DNA from: Dryocola sp. LX212
GTDB lineage: Bacteria; Pseudomonadota; Gammaproteobacteria; Enterobacterales; Enterobacteriaceae
Assembly: GCA_041504365.1 (NCBI GenBank)
Contig: CP167917.1
Coordinates: 2,604,001-2,668,000, forward strand
Reading direction: 5' to 3'
DNA length: 64,000 nt
In this document: in pieces, positions 61,015-64,000 of the stretch
Layout: the number at the start of each line of letters is the position of its first letter
How positions within the stretch are numbered: position 1 is the first letter of the stretch
The notes under the pieces: generated by a model
What the model saw: the letters and a program-made list of their open reading frames with translations, nothing else
Told to the model about the DNA's origin: nothing
The model's database searches: none
Translations under genes and position numbers: made by a program

Positions 61015-62457
61015 GTGGCTCAATCTCACTCCGTTTTCCTCCCGCAGGCATTTCTTGACGTCATGCGTGACGCGCTCCCGGTTGGCCTCACGCTCGACGA
61101 TTTTATCCAGTACAGCCAGCGTCCGCTGCGCCGCAGCCTGCGCGTTAACACCCTTAAGATCTCCGTTGCCGACTTCCTGGCGCTGGTTGCGCCCTACAAC
61201 TGGCAGTTGACGCCGATTCCGTGGTGTGCGGAAGGATTCTGGATCGAGCGAGAAGACGAAGAAAACCTGCCGCTGGGCAGCACCGCCGAACACCTGAGCG
61301 GTATGTTCTACATTCAGGAGGCCAGCTCCATGCTGCCCGTAGCGGCCCTGTTCGCCGACGGCCGTGACCCGCAGCGCATCATGGACGTGGCCGCCGCCCC
61401 CGGTTCCAAAACTACCCAGATTGCGGCCCGGATGGGGAACAACGGCGCGATTCTTGCCAACGAATACTCCGCCAGCCGCGTAAAAGTGCTGCACGCGAAC
61501 ATCAGCCGCTGCGGCATCAGCAACGTCGCCCTGACCCACTTCGACGGCCGGGTGTTTGGCGCGGCGCTCCCGGAATGCTTTGATGCCATTCTGCTTGATG
61601 CCCCCTGCTCCGGTGAAGGCGTGGTGCGTAAGGATCCCGATGCGCTGCGAAACTGGACGCCCGAAAGCACTTCCGGCATCGCCGATACCCAGCGCGAGCT
61701 GATTGCAAGTGCGTTTCACGCCCTGAAGCCGGGCGGCACGCTGATTTACTCAACCTGCACGCTGAACCGCGAAGAAAACCAGCAAATTTGCCAGTGGCTG
61801 CTTGATGAATGGCCGGACGCGGTGGAGGTCGATCCGCTTAACGACCTGTTCCCGGACGCGGGCAAAGCGATTACCCCGGAAGGCTTCCTGCATGTCTTCC
61901 CCCAGATTTACGACTGTGAAGGTTTTTTCGTCGCCCGCCTGCGGAAAACGGCCTCAGTCGAGAAGCTTCCGACGCCGGGCTACAAAGTCGGCAAGTTTCC
62001 GTTTACGCCGCTCCACGGTCGCCAGGCCGCTGACGTAATCGCCTCCGCTGAGAAAGTGGGTATTAGCTGGGGCGACGGACTCAAGCTGTGGCAGCGCGAC
62101 AAAGAAGTCTGGCTTTTCCCGGAGGAGATGATCCCTTTGTTTGGGAAAGTACGCTTCTCGCGCATCGGCCTGCGCCTGGCGGAGCAGTACAACAAGGGAT
62201 ACCGCTGGCAGCACGAAGCCGTCATCGCTCTGGTCAAAGGGGATTGCGCTCTGGCCTTCGAGCTGACCGAGGCTGAAGCGGACGAGTGGTATCACGGACG
62301 AGATGTCTATCCGGAAACCTCGCCGGTGTCTGATGACGTTGTAGTGACCTATCAGGGACAGCCCGTTGGGCTGGCGAAAAAAATAGGATCGCGCCTGAAG
62401 AATAGCTATCCGCGAGAGCTGGTTCGCGACGGCAAGCTGTTCGCTGGCAGCCGTTAA
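61015..62457 (+). CDS. rsmF: 16S rRNA (cytosine-1407-C5)-methyltransferase
   Basis: Makes m5C1407 in the 30S decoding region. The 480-residue protein has the SAM motif [18 protein letters not shown], the NOL1/NOP2/Sun active-site cysteines in [13 protein letters not shown] and [13 protein letters not shown], and a C-terminal extension with a PUA-like part. I start at GTG 61015 ([12 protein letters not shown] follows), matching E. coli RsmF (YebU, 479); the ATG 60982 frame extends over the -10 region. GGAAC lies about 9 bases upstream. Confidence 0.94.
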   Translation: MAQSHSVFLPQAFLDVMRDALPVGLTLDDFIQYSQRPLRRSLRVNTLKISVADFLALVAPYNWQLTPIPWCAEGFWIEREDEENLPLGSTAEHLSGMFYIQEASSMLPVAALFADGRDPQRIMDVAAAPGSKTTQIAARMGNNGAILANEYSASRVKVLHANISRCGISNVALTHFDGRVFGAALPECFDAILLDAPCSGEGVVRKDPDALRNWTPESTSGIADTQRELIASAFHALKPGGTLIYSTCTLNREENQQICQWLLDEWPDAVEVDPLNDLFPDAGKAITPEGFLHVFPQIYDCEGFFVARLRKTASVEKLPTPGYKVGKFPFTPLHGRQAADVIASAEKVGISWGDGLKLWQRDKEVWLFPEEMIPLFGKVRFSRIGLRLAEQYNKGYRWQHEAVIALVKGDCALAFELTEAEADEWYHGRDVYPETSPVSDDVVVTYQGQPVGLAKKIGSRLKNSYPRELVRDGKLFAGSR

Positions 62458-62568
62458 TTAACCTTAAAAATGATCGCTTTTTATTTGGCACTTTTTGCAC
62501 AGTTGACTAGGCTGAAAAGTGGGTGACCGAACTGGTCATACCACACCGGGTGCAAAAAGGAGAGCGAG

Positions 62569-62808
62569 ATGACGAAAACCAACGTACGCATAGGCATGTT
62601 CGAAATCGACGATGCCGAACTGCACGGCGAGCAGCAGGGGGAACGAACGTTAACGATCCCTTGTAAATCCGACCCTGACCTGTGCATGCAGCTTGATGCC
62701 TGGGATGATGAAACCAGTATCCCTGCCGTGCTGGACGGCGAACACTCCGTACTTTACCGTCAGCATTACGACCAGAAGTCCGATGCGTGGGTCATGCGCC
62801 TTGCCTGA
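62569..62808 (+). CDS. yebV: Small protein YebV
   Basis: 79-residue protein of unknown function. VRIGMFEIDDAELHGEQQG and CKSDPDLCMQLDAWDDETSIP match E. coli YebV (78). No membrane helix or signal peptide. GGAGAGCGAG precedes ATG 62569. The gene follows rsmF by 111 bases; yebW lies downstream as in K-12. Confidence 0.9.
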   Translation: MTKTNVRIGMFEIDDAELHGEQQGERTLTIPCKSDPDLCMQLDAWDDETSIPAVLDGEHSVLYRQHYDQKSDAWVMRLA

Positions 62809-62915
62809 TCCAGAATGAACCCGTCGCCAGGCGGGTTATTTTTAAACTTCCGGATATCCCCTCTTTCCGACGGATCCCCTACAATAAAACTAAACGGAGC
62901 GGTCAAGAGGCGCTA

Positions 62916-63107
62916 ATGTTTGCTTTGGTTTTATTTGTTTGTTACTTGGACGGCGGCTGCGACGATATCGTCATTGATGTGTTTAACACGGAACAGCAGT
63001 GCCTGTCGGCGATGGATGAGCAGCGTATGCGGCACGGGGGCTGTTACCCGGTAGAGGAATTTATCGACAGCTTCTGGCGTCCGGCGCAGGAGTACAGCGA
63101 CCTCTAG
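62916..63107 (+). CDS. yebW: Small protein YebW
   Basis: 63-residue protein of unknown function, matching E. coli YebW in length. The hydrophobic start FALVLFVCYLDGGC and four cysteines (VCYL, GGCDD, QQCLS, GGCYP) are conserved; it may be membrane-associated or exported. A longer upstream frame is open but unlike the family. Its stop lies 3 bases from the end of the convergent pphA remnant, with no terminator between them. Confidence 0.88.
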   Translation: MFALVLFVCYLDGGCDDIVIDVFNTEQQCLSAMDEQRMRHGGCYPVEEFIDSFWRPAQEYSDL

Positions 63108-63110
63108 CCG

Positions 63111-63754
63111 CTACTGCACCTGGACCAGCGTCAGCTGGTTGCCAAATACCGCTCCGGTATCGATATAATTCTGGTTGTAAAAATGGGCACTGTTTTTAAG
63201 CGGCGTATGCCCGAAATAAAACTCATCGGCACCGGTGATGCTCTCGCCTTCCCCCGCCATACTGCGTGTGAGCCTGTCACGGCTCCACACCAGCCGATGT
63301 TGGTCAACCGGCTTGTTCCAGGCGTAATCAGAAGAAGGATAATCCGCATGGGCAATGACGAACAGTTTATCGCCGGTGTGTAGCTCGATAATCAGCGGCA
63401 GCTTGCCGCTGCGCAGTAAGGCTGCCCGCACCCAGTCATGTCTTGAGGCTGTCAGCCCCCGAAACCAGTCGCCGCCGTTCATTCCCCACAGCATCCCGTC
63501 ACCGTGCTCCAGCGCGGCTAATGCCATTTCTTCATGATTACCGCGTACCGCCCTGAACCAGCGTTTATCCAGCAGGGCGAGGCGCCAGGGCTGTCCGGAC
63601 CACGGTCGATCACATCGCCCACGGAGATCACCAGATCCTGCCAGGGGTCGAAATTGCAGGCTATCAGCTGCGCGACCAGCTTCGTCAGGCAGCCATGCAG
63701 ATCGCCCACGATATAAATATGCCGCCAGTTTTCACCGTCAATCCGCTGATACAT
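63111..63754 (-). pseudogene. pphA: Frameshifted protein phosphatase 1 gene
   Basis: E. coli PphA is a 218-residue metallophosphatase that dephosphorylates Ser/Thr and His-phosphoproteins. Here frame one from ATG 63754 reads MYQRIDGENWRHIYIVGDLH through SVGDVIDRGPDS (metal motifs GDxHG and GDxxDRG) and then goes out of frame. Frame two continues RLALLDKRWFRAVRGNHEEM and runs to FGHTPL, YIDTGAVFG and the normal end LTLVQVQ. The junction at about 63582-63592 needs one extra base to restore the frame: a one-base deletion, or a sequencing error. The rest of the gene looks undamaged, including ribosome site GGGGGTG before the ATG. Confidence 0.85.
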
Positions 63755-63804
63755 AGCGTCACCCCCGGCCTGTACCCAATAATTCAGTATAGGCCAGAGC
63801 CAAA

Positions 63805-64000
63805 TCAGGAGGGGTGACGAACCAACATTCGCACCCGTTTACCGTGGTAGGTTACAAAGTGTCGAAAAAGAAAGCCGTTGCTTTCGGCAAGGTGAATGGA
63901 GCGCTGGTTGTCGTCGTCAATAATGCAGCATACTGGCCCGTCAAACGCGCCGTCCGCCCAGGTTAAAATCGCCTTTAGCGCTTCCTTTGCGTACCCCATT
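63805..64000 (-). CDS. GNAT-family N-acetyltransferase, C-terminal part (cut by the window edge)
   Basis: The last 64 residues of an acetyltransferase run off the right edge. MGYAKEALKAILTWAD fits the acetyl-CoA-binding motif A of the RimJ/RimL-like GNAT branch, and DDDNQRSIHLAESNGFLF is the usual motif B (asparagine, serine, glycine-phenylalanine). The N-terminal part and the true start are not visible, so the substrate cannot be judged. Same strand as pphA, 50 bases upstream of it. Confidence 0.7.
   Translation of the reverse strand, partial: MGYAKEALKAILTWADGAFDGPVCCIIDDDNQRSIHLAESNGFLFRHFVTYHGKRVRMLVRHPS

Overview
The window is a stretch of chromosome from a motile member of the Enterobacteriaceae. 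Nearly every gene has a clear E. coli K-12 counterpart in the same local order. Several extra genes (an MltB-like lipoprotein between ycgL and ycgM, a second FtsI-like transpeptidase between rlmA and cspC, a min-rnd junction) recall Salmonella or Enterobacter rather than K-12. Enterobacter or a close relative (Lelliottia, Leclercia) fits best, but no rRNA or species marker is present, so the genus is inference. No CRISPR array, tRNA, rRNA, integrase or insertion sequence was seen.

Layout. 1-3.8 kb: the ebg locus (ebgA running off the left edge, ebgR, two matching palindromic operator candidates) beside a decayed ygjK glycosidase gene. 3.9-16.6 kb: ymgE, ycgR, emtA, ldcA, cvrA, dadX-dadA, ycgB, fadR, nhaB, dsbB: cell-surface turnover, D-alanine catabolism, fatty-acid control, ion antiport and disulfide formation. 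16.3-19.7 kb: a DUF333 lipoprotein, a small zinc-ribbon protein of the YmcF/YnfQ type with no canonical start codon, then ycgN, ycgM, a lytic transglycosylase and ycgL. 19.8-21.6 kb: minCDE. 21.8-32.6 kb: rnd-fadD, yeaY, tsaB, yoaA, yoaB, yoaH, pabB-nudL, sdaA. 32.7-36.2 kb: a LysR regulator divergent from an MFS transporter and an M20 amidohydrolase, absent at this point in K-12 as I recall it. 36.3-44.9 kb: pdeD, yoaE, manXYZ, yobD, mntP with its manganese riboswitch, rlmA. 45-49.8 kb: the FtsI paralogue, cspC-yobF, an MBL-fold hydrolase, yebO, mgrB, yobH. 49.9-62.5 kb: kdgR, yebQ, htpX, prc, proQ, msrC, letA-letB, rsmF. 62.5-64 kb: yebV, yebW, a frameshifted pphA, and the C-terminal part of a GNAT acetyltransferase cut by the window edge.

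How the genes connect. A strong theme is envelope maintenance: LdcA, EmtA, the MltB-like enzyme and the FtsI paralogue act on peptidoglycan; Prc, HtpX and LetA/LetB act on envelope proteins and lipids; DadX/DadA handle alanine released from the wall. FadR (13 kb) is predicted to repress fadD (24.7 kb) through a near-consensus operator, with a second near-match in front of fadR itself. Mlc, Fur and manganese, FliA and perhaps PhoP and CRP control are each suggested by recognisable sites.

Nothing here is an obviously new multi-gene defence or mobile system. The most unusual items are the YmcF-like small gene with an apparent ATC start, the FtsI paralogue with SSD in place of SSN, the LysR-MFS-M20 cassette, the ygjK remnant at the ebg operator, the hairpin cluster between letB and rsmF, and the pphA frameshift. 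Small intergenic REP-like repeats punctuate several gene ends.
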